Assembly: GCA_018396615.1 (NCBI GenBank)
Contig: JAGTQT010000027.1
Coordinates: 402 to 15,752 of the forward strand
Length of the DNA stretch: 15,351 nucleotides
DNA from: Candidatus Bathyarchaeota archaeon
GTDB taxonomy: Archaea > Thermoproteota > Bathyarchaeia > Bathyarchaeales > Bathycorpusculaceae
Reading direction: 5' to 3'
The notes beneath the pieces were generated by a model. It saw nothing but the letters and a program-made list of their open reading frames with translations, did not search any database and had not been told where the DNA came from. The position numbers and the translations under genes are program-made. This document shows positions 1 through 6,746 of this stretch, one piece after another. Position 1 is the stretch's first letter; each line of letters starts with the position of its first letter.

Positions 1-2
1 CC

Positions 3-500
3 GCCTCAGTTGTTTACCGCAAAGCCGTTAAAGAACGGCTAATACGCGGAAGATCAATCCAAGGCGTAACAGCAGCCGCAATTTACCTAGCCTGCAGACA
101 ATGCGGGCTTGCCCGAACCCTAGAAGAGATCGCGCAAGCATCAAGCGTCAACAAAAAAGAAGTTGGACGAAGCTACCGTTTCCTCATAAAAGAACTGAAC
201 TACTCGATTCCACCGCTTAGACCAAGCCAATATATAACCAAGTTCTCAAACCAGCTGACAATGCAGGGAAAAGTCGAAGAGATCGCCCACAAAATACTGA
301 CAGCCGCAAAAGAGCTAAAACTTACTTCCGGACGCGGACCCACAGGAATCGCCGCAGCCGCAAGCTATATTGCGTCTGTCTTGACGGGTGAGAGAAAAAC
401 GCAGCGAGAGATAGCTGAGATCGCGCAGGTAACTGAGGTCACTATTCGAAACCGCTACAAGGAACTAGTAGATCGACTGATGTTCCAGATATCCCTTTAA
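3..500 (+). CDS. tfb: Transcription initiation factor B (TFB/TFIIB), C-terminal part
   Basis: Archaeal TFB binds the TATA-box/TBP complex and BRE and recruits RNA polymerase. The 5' end lies outside the window; the frame is open from base 3 to the TAA at 498-500, giving about 165 residues. The visible part covers most of the two cyclin-like repeats: the end of repeat 1 with the motif GVTAAAIYLACR and the helix EEIAQASSVNKKEVGRSYR, then repeat 2 with GRGPTGIAAAASYIAS and a C-terminal recognition helix QREIAEIAQVTEVTIRNRYK. Repeat 2 ends close to the stop, as is usual for TFB. The N-terminal zinc ribbon and B-finger cannot be seen, so activity as a general factor or a paralogue cannot be separated. 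A pyrimidine/T-rich run follows the stop. Confidence 0.95.
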   Translation, partial: ASVVYRKAVKERLIRGRSIQGVTAAAIYLACRQCGLARTLEEIAQASSVNKKEVGRSYRFLIKELNYSIPPLRPSQYITKFSNQLTMQGKVEEIAHKILTAAKELKLTSGRGPTGIAAAASYIASVLTGERKTQREIAEIAQVTEVTIRNRYKELVDRLMFQISL

Positions 501-501
501 C

Positions 502-512
502 CCCTTTTTCTC
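502..512 (+). terminator. T-rich tract after tfb
   Basis: Directly after the tfb stop the + strand has a C4-T5 run. Archaeal RNA polymerase commonly terminates at T-runs without a hairpin. The placement fits, but the run is short and the call is weak. Confidence 0.3.
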
Positions 513-550
513 ATTGGCAAGAATAATGGTCACGAACTGATATTCTCGTT

Positions 551-568
551 ACAGCAAAACATTGCTGT
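551..568. promoter_or_regulatory. Perfect inverted repeat upstream of the zinc-ribbon gene promoter
   Basis: Arms acagcaa (551-557) and ttgctgt (562-568) are exact reverse complements around a 4-base spacer. The repeat ends nine bases before the TATA-like box of the next gene, where an activator or repressor dimer would bind. It could instead be a hairpin at the end of the tfb transcript, though no T-run follows it. Confidence 0.45.
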
Positions 569-576
569 GATACACA

Positions 577-585
577 TTTTTATGC
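577..585 (+). promoter_or_regulatory. TATA-like box for the zinc-ribbon/coiled-coil gene
   Basis: The AT-rich element tttttatgc is centred near 581. Transcription would be expected to begin about 26 bases downstream, near 607, just before the ATG at 621 and almost on the alternative GTG at 606. Confidence 0.45.
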
Positions 586-620
586 AAAATACATTTTAGC
601 ATAGAGTGACATTAAACAGA

Positions 621-1064
621 ATGGGGAGTAGTTTGGTTAAGTGCCCAAAATGTGGAGGGGAAAAGGCAACAGTCGTCAAAACTTGGTCTCTGCCTACGAG
701 AAAAACAGCGAAAGAGGAAGAAGCTACACCTGTTGTAGGCATATTTGAGTGCTTGAACTGCAAAGCTCGATTTAGGTCGATGGTTGAAAAAGAAGTTGCC
801 AAAGACGAGACGGCAAGCATTAAAAACATGGTTGAGCGGATTAGGGGAATAAGGGAGGAACTTGTGCAGACACTTAAAAATCTCCGAGAAAAGATAAAAA
901 CGCTGGAAACTGAGCGCTCAAACCTGATTATCGAGATCGAAAGTTTGAAGAAAGTCGCAGAATCCAGAGTCAGCGCCCTTCAAAGCGAAGTAAACATACT
1001 ACGCGAAGAAGTAAAGTCGCTGCGAGATGTGCTAGGATACGTCGAGGAAGCAGAAACTCAATAG
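621..1064 (+). CDS. Zinc-ribbon plus coiled-coil protein
   Basis: A small protein of 147 residues from ATG 621. Its N-terminus carries a CPKCGG knuckle and a second CLNC pair about 40 residues later, a four-cysteine zinc ribbon. The rest, roughly residues 55-140, is a charged helix rich in Glu, Lys and Leu with heptad-like spacing, so probably a coiled coil. There is no membrane segment. A ribbon plus coiled coil suggests a nucleic-acid or transcription-associated adaptor, but I do not recognise a named family. The start is uncertain: GTG 606 in the same frame would be nearly leaderless, and TTG 633 follows a GGGGAG. It sits between tfb and a DUF116 gene, each apparently with its own promoter. 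Confidence 0.8.
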   Translation: MGSSLVKCPKCGGEKATVVKTWSLPTRKTAKEEEATPVVGIFECLNCKARFRSMVEKEVAKDETASIKNMVERIRGIREELVQTLKNLREKIKTLETERSNLIIEIESLKKVAESRVSALQSEVNILREEVKSLRDVLGYVEEAETQ

Positions 1065-1102
1065 CTGCTCTGCACCACATATTAAGGAAGAAAAAACAGA
1101 TA

Positions 1103-1110
1103 CTTTTAAA
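1103..1110 (+). promoter_or_regulatory. TATA-like box for the DUF116 gene
   Basis: The element cttttaaa is centred about 30 bases before ATG 1137, predicting a start near 1133 and an essentially leaderless mRNA. There is no Shine-Dalgarno sequence before the ATG, which agrees. Confidence 0.5.
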
Positions 1111-1136
1111 CGCATGTTCTCACAACATTTTGATCT

Positions 1137-1751
1137 ATGCCCTACAAGTTCACATTCGACCTTTCGAGGATACCACGCTTCTTCTTCACCGAAATCGCAA
1201 GACTAGGCTACGAGAAGAAAATGCATAAAAAAGCCGGCGACACGATGTATCGAATGCTCAGAAAATTCAAAGTTCAAGAAGCAACGGGGCTCAATTTGAC
1301 CGACGCCATCGTCCTCCTTGAAGATCTTGTCGAAATGCAAGCCCGAAACTTGATTGAGCGCGAAAATTTCACAAAAACGAAAAAACGAGCGCTTTTTCTG
1401 CCGCATTGTTCTAGAAAATACATGGATAACCGCTGCAAGGCAACCTTTGACTCAGAAACCCCATCTTACAAATGCGCACACTGCTCCCCAGACTGCTTGA
1501 TTAACAGAGCAGTTTCATACGCAGAAAAGAAAGGCTACGACGTGTATGTTCTTCCAGGCGGTTCCTGTGTTCCCAAAATATTGAAAGGCAAGCGATATGA
1601 AGGCGTAGTGGGAGTTGCCTGTGGTGAAGAGATAAGGTTAAGCGGCGATCTCCTCAAAAGCATGAATGTCGCAGGACAAGCAGTTCCTCTCATTAGAAAT
1701 GGATGTGCTAACACTGCTTTTAATCTTGAAACTCTTGTCAACGTTCTCTAG
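1137..1751 (+). CDS. DUF116 family protein
   Basis: A 204-residue protein matching the DUF116 pattern: an HCSRKYMDNRC segment, then C113xxC116xxxC120, the YAEKKGYDVYVLPGGSCVPK stretch, GVVGVACGEE and a late GQAVPLIRNGC. Eight cysteines (91, 100, 113, 116, 120, 144, 162, 190) sit in conserved-looking positions, which suggests a metal or Fe-S centre; that is inference, as the biochemical role of DUF116 is not established to my knowledge. The N-terminal 85 residues are basic and helical with no clear signal peptide. ATG 1137 is favoured because a TATA-like box lies about 30 bases upstream. The gene converges with L40e, with only six bases between the two stops. Confidence 0.85.
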   Translation: MPYKFTFDLSRIPRFFFTEIARLGYEKKMHKKAGDTMYRMLRKFKVQEATGLNLTDAIVLLEDLVEMQARNLIERENFTKTKKRALFLPHCSRKYMDNRCKATFDSETPSYKCAHCSPDCLINRAVSYAEKKGYDVYVLPGGSCVPKILKGKRYEGVVGVACGEEIRLSGDLLKSMNVAGQAVPLIRNGCANTAFNLETLVNVL

Positions 1752-1757
1752 GAAAAA

Positions 1758-1919
1758 CTACTTCACAATTTCTCTTTTCTTCCAGCGCAAGCTTTTGCTT
1801 CGACATTTTCTACATTTCGTAGCGGTTTCCGCGTTTCTTGCCCCGCAATGCCTGCAAATCTTCCTATAGAGCCGATGCTTCTGAGCAAGAGTTTTTTTCA
1901 GAGGGTCAAGGATCGGCAT
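1758..1919 (-). CDS. rpl40e: 50S ribosomal protein L40e
   Basis: A 53-residue basic protein reading MPILDPLKKTLAQKHRLYRK at its start, then a C4 zinc ribbon ICRHCGARN...KCRKCRS and a Lys/Arg-rich tail ending REIVK. Both the length and the pattern are those of archaeal/eukaryotic L40e (archaeal forms are about 50 residues and are not fused to ubiquitin). It binds the large subunit rRNA. ATG 1919 is preceded ten bases upstream by a GAGG that may be the ribosome binding site, and a TATA-like box lies at 1964-1971. It is convergent with the DUF116 gene and lies 63 bases downstream of sucD on the same strand, with its own promoter in between. Confidence 0.93.
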   Translation of the reverse strand: MPILDPLKKTLAQKHRLYRKICRHCGARNAETATKCRKCRSKSLRWKKREIVK

Positions 1920-1963
1920 TTTCCATTAGCCTCAGTGGATTGAAACACAGAAGGCTGGCTGGC

Positions 1964-1971
1964 AAATATAC
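1964..1971 (-). promoter_or_regulatory. TATA-like box for L40e
   Basis: On the minus strand the element reads gtatattt inside an A/T-rich patch, about 49 bases before ATG 1919. It predicts a leader of about 23 bases containing the GAGG at 1930-1933, so L40e can be transcribed apart from sucCD. Confidence 0.5.
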
Positions 1972-1982
1972 TTTTTGCCAAA

Positions 1983-2849
1983 TCAACCATGCATGAGAAT
2001 TCTCGCTATATCACTTGGCTTATCAGCCACCTTCACGCCAGCCTCAGTTAAGGCTTGGATCTTACTTTCCGCCGTGCCCACCTTGCCCATGACGATGGCT
2101 CCTGCATGTCCCATACGTTTTCCAGGAGGTGCTGAGCGCCCAGCGATGAAGGCAACGACAGGTTTTGGATATTTTTCTTTTGCGATGTATTGTGCTGCAA
2201 GTTCTTCAAGGTTGCCGCCGATCTCTCCTATCAAGATTATTGCTTGAGTTGAGGCGTCTTTCTCGAACATTTTTAATGCGTCTATGAAATTTAGCCCTGT
2301 TATCGGGTCTCCGCCTAAGCCGAGACATGTCGATTGCCCTATGCCGTTTTTGGTTAGTCCGGCTGCTATTTCGTAAGTCAAGGTTCCGCTTCTTGAGATC
2401 ATGCCTACGTTGCCTGATTTGAAAATGTGTGATGGCATTATTCCAAGTTTGCATTGTTCAGGAGTGATTATTCCGGGAGTGTTGGGTCCTATTACTGTTG
2501 TGTTGAGCTGTTTGGCTCTTGCCATTACGCTGATGGCATCTTTTATTGGTATGTGCTCGGTGATGATTACGATGGTTGTTATTCCGTTTTCCATTGCTTC
2601 GAAAGCTGCGTCGGCTGCAAATGGTGCGGGAACAAAGATTATTGATGCGTTTGCTGAGTGTTTTTCTTGGGCTTCTTCGACAGTGTCGTAGACTGGGATA
2701 CCGTGCACGTGTGTGCCTCCTTTTCCAGGTGATGTGCCGGCAACGATTTTTGTTCCATATTCCAACATCAGTTTGGCATGAAAGGTTCCTTGTGTTCCAG
2801 TTATGCCTTGGACAATGGCGCGTGTGTTTTTGTCTATGATTATTCCCAA
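1983..2849 (-). CDS. sucD: Succinyl-CoA synthetase (ligase), alpha subunit
   Basis: The alpha subunit binds CoA and carries the phosphorylated histidine of succinyl-CoA + ADP/GDP + Pi = succinate + CoA + ATP/GTP. The 288 residues match the usual length. Visible are the Rossmann CoA-binding segment (QGITGTQGTFHAKLMLEYGT, residues 14-33), GPNTPGIITP (121-130), SRSGTLTYE (152-160), GLGGDPITG (177-185) and the active-site loop KRMGHAGAI with His248. The start is TTG 2849, one base after the sucC stop. A strong GGGAGGA Shine-Dalgarno lies seven bases upstream, within the last codons of sucC, so the two subunits are translationally coupled. It is the last gene of the regulator-sucC-sucD operon. Confidence 0.95.
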   Translation of the reverse strand: MGIIIDKNTRAIVQGITGTQGTFHAKLMLEYGTKIVAGTSPGKGGTHVHGIPVYDTVEEAQEKHSANASIIFVPAPFAADAAFEAMENGITTIVIITEHIPIKDAISVMARAKQLNTTVIGPNTPGIITPEQCKLGIMPSHIFKSGNVGMISRSGTLTYEIAAGLTKNGIGQSTCLGLGGDPITGLNFIDALKMFEKDASTQAIILIGEIGGNLEELAAQYIAKEKYPKPVVAFIAGRSAPPGKRMGHAGAIVMGKVGTAESKIQALTEAGVKVADKPSDIARILMHG

Positions 2850-2850
2850 G

Positions 2851-3999
2851 CTAGTTTCCTCCCTGTTTTGAAGTTTGAACTGCTTTTTGAGCCGCTTCTT
2901 CCATGCTTTCCAGCACGTGGATTCCTGCTTCAGTAAGTATGCGTTTTCCTTCTTGCTCGTTTGTTCCCACGAGCCTGATGACTATGGGTTTGGCTATGCC
3001 TACTTTGGCTTTTGCTTCCAAGATTCCATGTGCGACTTCGTCGCAGCGTGTAATTCCGCCTAGAATGTTGATAAACAATGTTTTAACGTCTGGATCGGAA
3101 AGCACGATTTTAAGGGCAGCTGCGATTGTTTCGGATGCTGCGCCCCCGCCAACGTCCAAGAAGTTTGCTGGTTTTCCCCCGTAATATTGGATTGTGTCTA
3201 AGGTTGCCATTACGAGACCTGCTCCATTTCCGACAACGCCTATATTCCCGTTAAGTTTGACGTATGCTAAGCCGCTTTTCATTGCTTCTAGTTCTTGCTG
3301 GCTGAGTTCGCTGTTGCCTTCTAATAGTCTTTTTTTGTATTCTTGGTGTCTAAATAGTGAGTTGTCATCGATTATTATTCTAGCGTCGGCTGCCATGAAG
3401 TTGCCGTCTGCTGTTTCCACTATTGGGTTCATTTCGATTAGTTCTGAATCGTATTGCATTCCAAGGGTGTAGAGTTTTTCGAAGATTCTTCCTAGTTCAG
3501 AAAGTTGATTGCTTGAATAGCCTATTTTTCTTGCTATTTGTCGGGCTTGAAAGGGGTGAAGTCCGTAGAGCGGATTTATTGTGGTTTTTACGATTTTTTC
3601 TGGATGCTTTTCTGCGACTTCTTCTATGTCCATGCCACCTGAGGCGGAGGCAACTGCAACGTAGCTTTGGCTGAATCGGTCTGTTGTTATGCCGAAGTAG
3701 AGTTCTTTTTTTATGTTTATTTTTTCTTCGATCCATACGCTTTTTACGGGTATTCCTTTTATCTGCATGTTGAGGATTTTTTCTGCGGCTTTTTTTGCTT
3801 CTTCAGTCGAGTTTGCGAATAATATTCCTCCTGCTTTGCCTCTTCCAGCGACTAGTACCTGTGCTTTGATAGCGTAGGGAGGTTTCAGTTTTTCCGCGGC
3901 TTTTTGTGCTTGAGTTGGGGTTGTTGCTAGTTCGCCTTTGGGTGTTGGGATTCCGTGGTTTGTAAGCAGGTTTTTTGCTTCATATTCGAAAAGTTTCAA
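2851..3999 (-). CDS. sucC: Succinyl-CoA synthetase (ligase), beta subunit
   Basis: The beta subunit has an N-terminal ATP-grasp fold that binds the nucleotide and a C-terminal CoA-ligase domain that pairs with SucD. The 382 residues are close to the usual length. Landmarks are IKAQVLVAGRGKAGGI (44-59, nucleotide binding), LIEMNP (187-192, metal-binding region), GNGAGLVMATLD (257-268), NFLDVGGGA (279-287) and NILGGITRCD (311-320). Gene order and separate subunits argue for SucCD rather than the ADP-forming acetyl-CoA synthetase. The start is TTG 3999 with AAGGAG nine bases upstream, overlapping the stop of the regulator gene, so the three genes are almost certainly co-transcribed. Nucleotide preference (ATP or GTP) cannot be read with confidence. 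Confidence 0.95.
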   Translation of the reverse strand: MKLFEYEAKNLLTNHGIPTPKGELATTPTQAQKAAEKLKPPYAIKAQVLVAGRGKAGGILFANSTEEAKKAAEKILNMQIKGIPVKSVWIEEKINIKKELYFGITTDRFSQSYVAVASASGGMDIEEVAEKHPEKIVKTTINPLYGLHPFQARQIARKIGYSSNQLSELGRIFEKLYTLGMQYDSELIEMNPIVETADGNFMAADARIIIDDNSLFRHQEYKKRLLEGNSELSQQELEAMKSGLAYVKLNGNIGVVGNGAGLVMATLDTIQYYGGKPANFLDVGGGAASETIAAALKIVLSDPDVKTLFINILGGITRCDEVAHGILEAKAKVGIAKPIVIRLVGTNEQEGKRILTEAGIHVLESMEEAAQKAVQTSKQGGN

Positions 4000-4012
4000 C
4001 AGGGTTGTCTCC

Positions 4013-4471
4013 TTATTTGATGGTTTCTATGGTGACGTATGAGCGTGTGTCTTGTATTCCGTCAACTGAGTAGATCTTTTTTAGTGTTTCGTCAAGTTTT
4101 TCTCTTTCGACCATTATGACGGCGTCAAAGTCGCCTGCGATTCTGAATGCTCTTTGGACTGGAAGTTCTTTGATTTTGTCGTAAACTTGGATTCTTTTGA
4201 TTGGTGATGCTCGGATCAGTATGAAAGCAGGTGTGGCAGATAGGCCAAGCGCGTTCAGTCCTTTTTCAGTGACATCGATAAATCCTCTTCCTGTGCGTAT
4301 GTAGCCGAAGTCTCTGAGCTTTCTTAGGTGTACGTTGAGGGCTTGTCTGCTGATGCCTAGTTGTGTTGCCAAGTCATTTTGTTTGATGTGAAGGGTGAAG
4401 GTATTTGCGGATCTTCCTTTGTCGTGAAGCATTTTGAGAAGTTGCTGGGTTTTTCTGGTTAATTCTTCCAC
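4013..4471 (-). CDS. Lrp/AsnC-type transcriptional regulator
   Basis: A 152-residue protein with an N-terminal winged helix-turn-helix (about residues 25-75; QLGISRQALNVHLRKLRDFG is the core) and a C-terminal RAM/Lrp-type effector domain (about 82-152; AFRIAGDFDAVIMVE and the closing SYVTIETIK). Such proteins form dimers or octamers and sense amino acids or related metabolites. Start GTG 4471 has an AGGAAGG Shine-Dalgarno eight bases upstream and a TATA-like box at 4531-4538. The gene leads the sucC-sucD operon with only 13 bases before sucC, which suggests that it regulates this operon and itself. The effector is unknown. Confidence 0.88.
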   Translation of the reverse strand: MEELTRKTQQLLKMLHDKGRSANTFTLHIKQNDLATQLGISRQALNVHLRKLRDFGYIRTGRGFIDVTEKGLNALGLSATPAFILIRASPIKRIQVYDKIKELPVQRAFRIAGDFDAVIMVEREKLDETLKKIYSVDGIQDTRSYVTIETIK

Positions 4472-4530
4472 TACGAATGCCTTCCTATGTTTTGTGGTTT
4501 GCCTAGCTGAATCTTTACAATTGTGAGGTT

Positions 4531-4538
4531 AATTTAAA
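4531..4538 (-). promoter_or_regulatory. TATA-like box for the regulator-sucCD operon
   Basis: The minus-strand element tttaaatt predicts a start near 4508 and a leader of about 37 bases that includes the AGGAAGG Shine-Dalgarno of the regulator. The remaining bases up to 4661 hold a second TATA-like ctataaatag (minus) near 4608-4617 and a small hairpin (tgaag/cttca, 4623-4637); no gene is evident there. Confidence 0.5.
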
Positions 4539-4661
4539 CATTTAGCAAGTTACCGTGGCTTACCTGTGTGAGTTCGTGCTTATGTGCGTGTAATTGTTTT
4601 AGCCCCCCTATTTATAGTCTGATGAAGCCTGTCTTCACCGTTTTCCGCTTTTTCTGCGTTC

Positions 4662-4727
4662 TTATAAAATCATCAGGATTTTTGTTGCGGCTAGCGCTAC
4701 GATCAGCAGAAAAAGTGTGACTCTAGC
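4662..4727 (-). other. In-frame hydrophobic extension after the HtrA stop codon
   Basis: Directly after the TAA of the HtrA gene the same frame stays open for 21 codons and encodes ARVTLFLLIVALAATKILMI plus Leu before the next TAA at 4662-4664. The segment has the length and composition of a membrane helix. It could be a C-terminal anchor lost by a stop mutation, a read-through product, a sequencing difference, or chance. Confidence 0.4.
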
Positions 4728-5942
4728 TTATGTGAGTGGGTTAGGTCGTGCTCCAAGTGTAACTTGCTTTGTGATTACTTCATAGTTTCGGATGATTGTC
4801 ACATCTATTGTCTGGCCTGGCGATGTGTACTCTTCAAGGTAAGTCGAAAGATCGTCCAAGCCTACTATTCTCTTGTTGTTTATCGCTATTATTATGTCGC
4901 CGCCTATTGTCACGTACTCACCTAGAAGTATGACTGTGCTTGTTCCTCCTTTCAAGCCTGCGTTTGCTGCTGCCCCATTGTCCGTGACCTGAACAATAAG
5001 CCAGCCATAAGTCACGTTTACATCCATTGCTTTCGCAATCTCGTATGTCATATCTATTCCGCTTGCGCCCAACCAAGGATGCTGATTGTAAGAGCCGTCT
5101 TTAATGAGGGACTCTATTTCTCTCAATATGGTGCTTGAAGGAATTGCGAATCCCAGTCCCTGAGAGTTCTCGTATATGGCGGTTGTTATACCGACAACTT
5201 GGCCTTGATAGTTCATAAGTGGGCCTCCGGAGTTGCCGGAGTTTATTGGGGCACTGGTTTGTATGACGTTGGCTATTGGATAGTTGCCAGTCATGTCCTC
5301 TGTTATTGTTCTGCCTAATGCGCTCACAACGCCAGTGGTCATTGACCCTGTCAATCCATAGGGGTTGCCGACTGCTATTACAGGGTCTCCGACTTCCAGC
5401 ATTGATGAGCTGACAATTTCAAGAGGCTTATACTCGCTTTGTGGGGCTTCTGCCAAAAGCACGGCGAGATCAGCGTAGGGGTCGGCGCCTTGAACTGTGG
5501 CTGGGTAGACGTTTCCGTTTAGGAATGTTACTGTGATGTTGACTGCGTCTTTGACTACGTGATAGTTTGTGATGACAACAATTATTCCCGTGTAGTTGTA
5601 GACAAATCCTGAACCTTGAACCCGCGAATAATAAGTGTAGAATGGGGTATAAGTCACTACTATTCCTTTTATCATAACGACAGAGTCTTTTACTTGCTCG
5701 TAAAGTAGGGAAAGTGAAGTATTTTCTTCAAGAATGTAATTGATGTTTTGCGGTGATTGAATGCTGGAAATTTGTTCCTGAAGTTCCAGAAGACGGTTCT
5801 GCAAGTCATCGATCTTTGAGGCGTTAGCTAAGCCATTTAACGAATAACCCGCCAGTCCTCCACCTATCAGGCACGCGGCGATAACTACAATCATAAGCGT
5901 TGTTGGGAAAATGCGAGTTGTAGTTTTATTAGCAACATCCAT
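4728..5942 (-). CDS. HtrA/DegP-like serine protease with PDZ domain
   Basis: A 404-residue membrane-anchored trypsin-like protease. Residues 14-36 form one N-terminal hydrophobic segment (signal anchor), followed by a short coiled coil (43-61), the chymotrypsin-fold domain (about 78-285) and one PDZ domain (about 290-398). The catalytic triad is intact: His128 in TNYHVV, Asp158 in DPYADLAVL, Ser238 in GNSGGP. The protease would face outside the membrane and degrade or refold damaged envelope proteins. ATG 5942 has an AAGGAGGA Shine-Dalgarno eight bases upstream and follows the ABC ATPase by 21 bases, so it is the third gene of the permease-ATPase operon. The C-terminus ends just after the PDZ; see the in-frame hydrophobic extension after its stop. 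Confidence 0.93.
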   Translation of the reverse strand: MDVANKTTTRIFPTTLMIVVIAACLIGGGLAGYSLNGLANASKIDDLQNRLLELQEQISSIQSPQNINYILEENTSLSLLYEQVKDSVVMIKGIVVTYTPFYTYYSRVQGSGFVYNYTGIIVVITNYHVVKDAVNITVTFLNGNVYPATVQGADPYADLAVLLAEAPQSEYKPLEIVSSSMLEVGDPVIAVGNPYGLTGSMTTGVVSALGRTITEDMTGNYPIANVIQTSAPINSGNSGGPLMNYQGQVVGITTAIYENSQGLGFAIPSSTILREIESLIKDGSYNQHPWLGASGIDMTYEIAKAMDVNVTYGWLIVQVTDNGAAANAGLKGGTSTVILLGEYVTIGGDIIIAINNKRIVGLDDLSTYLEEYTSPGQTIDVTIIRNYEVITKQVTLGARPNPLT

Positions 5943-5963
5943 TTTTTCAATCCTCCTTACGTG

Positions 5964-6746
5964 TCACAGTCTTTTTCTGCAAGAGGGGCACCTTACATCG
6001 CTAAGTTGAATTCTGCTACCGCAGTAGGGGCACATGAGCTTCTTTTTCACAAGATGAAGCCCTTGTTTCTCCTTCATGATTTTCCCATCACTGAGAAGAA
6101 GCACTCTTTCTGATTGAGAAGCTATTTGGCTGTCATGGGTCACCATCACAATCGTAGTTCCCTTCGTGATGTTCAGATTGCCAAGCAACCTAACAATCTC
6201 ATACTTGTTCTGAGAATCCAAGTTCCCTGTAGGCTCATCCGCCAGAACTATAGCGGGATCATTTGCCAGTGCCCGTGCAATAGCCACTCTCTGCTGCTCG
6301 CCTGCACTAAGTTTCTGCGGTCTATGTTCCTCTCTTCCTGACAAACCAACCATTGCAAGCAATTCGCGGGCTCTCTTTTCTCTTTCACTCTTTGACCTTT
6401 TCGTGCATTCCATGGGAAGCTCTACATTTTCCTTCGCGTTCAAGTACGGTAGCAGATTAAAAGTTTGAAAAACGAATCCGATCTTGTTCCTCCGTATTTC
6501 GCAAAGTTTCTTCTCATGCAACTCAGATACGTTGACCTTGTCTAGAAGCAGAGTCCCACCAGTTGGCTTGTCAAGGCAACCTAAAACATTTAACAATGTA
6601 GTCTTGCCTGAGCCGGAAGGACCCATGATCGCAACAAATTCGCCCTTGCTTATTTGAAGATCCAGTCCGGAGATGGCGGTAACCTTGCGTTTACCCATGT
6701 TGTAAACTTTGGTCAACTTTTCTGTCTTCAGAATAAGCTCACTCAT
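5964..6746 (-). CDS. ABC transporter ATPase (MacB/LolD type) with C-terminal zinc ribbon
   Basis: The ATPase has Walker A GPSGSGKT (42-49), Q-loop Gln94, the signature LSAGEQQR (146-153), Walker B IVLADEP (166-172), D-loop GNLDS and H-loop His204. This is the set seen in the small MacB/LolD/FtsE-like subfamily, whose members drive conformational work on envelope substrates rather than simple import. Beyond the core (about 225 residues), residues 239-256 hold CPYCGS...CPSC, a four-cysteine zinc ribbon facing the cytoplasm; this is unusual for LolD-like ATPases. The ATG overlaps the permease stop by eight bases (atgagtga), so the two are translationally coupled. HtrA follows in the same operon. 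Confidence 0.93.
   Translation of the reverse strand: MSELILKTEKLTKVYNMGKRKVTAISGLDLQISKGEFVAIMGPSGSGKTTLLNVLGCLDKPTGGTLLLDKVNVSELHEKKLCEIRRNKIGFVFQTFNLLPYLNAKENVELPMECTKRSKSEREKRARELLAMVGLSGREEHRPQKLSAGEQQRVAIARALANDPAIVLADEPTGNLDSQNKYEIVRLLGNLNITKGTTIVMVTHDSQIASQSERVLLLSDGKIMKEKQGLHLVKKKLMCPYCGSRIQLSDVRCPSCRKRL

Noticed and set aside
4619..4675. Possible C/D box small RNA (ctgatga near 4619 and tcatcag near 4669)
   Set aside because: The two motifs are inverted rather than a C box plus a D box; no CTGA box lies at the expected place on either strand, and part of the stretch is the in-frame extension of HtrA.
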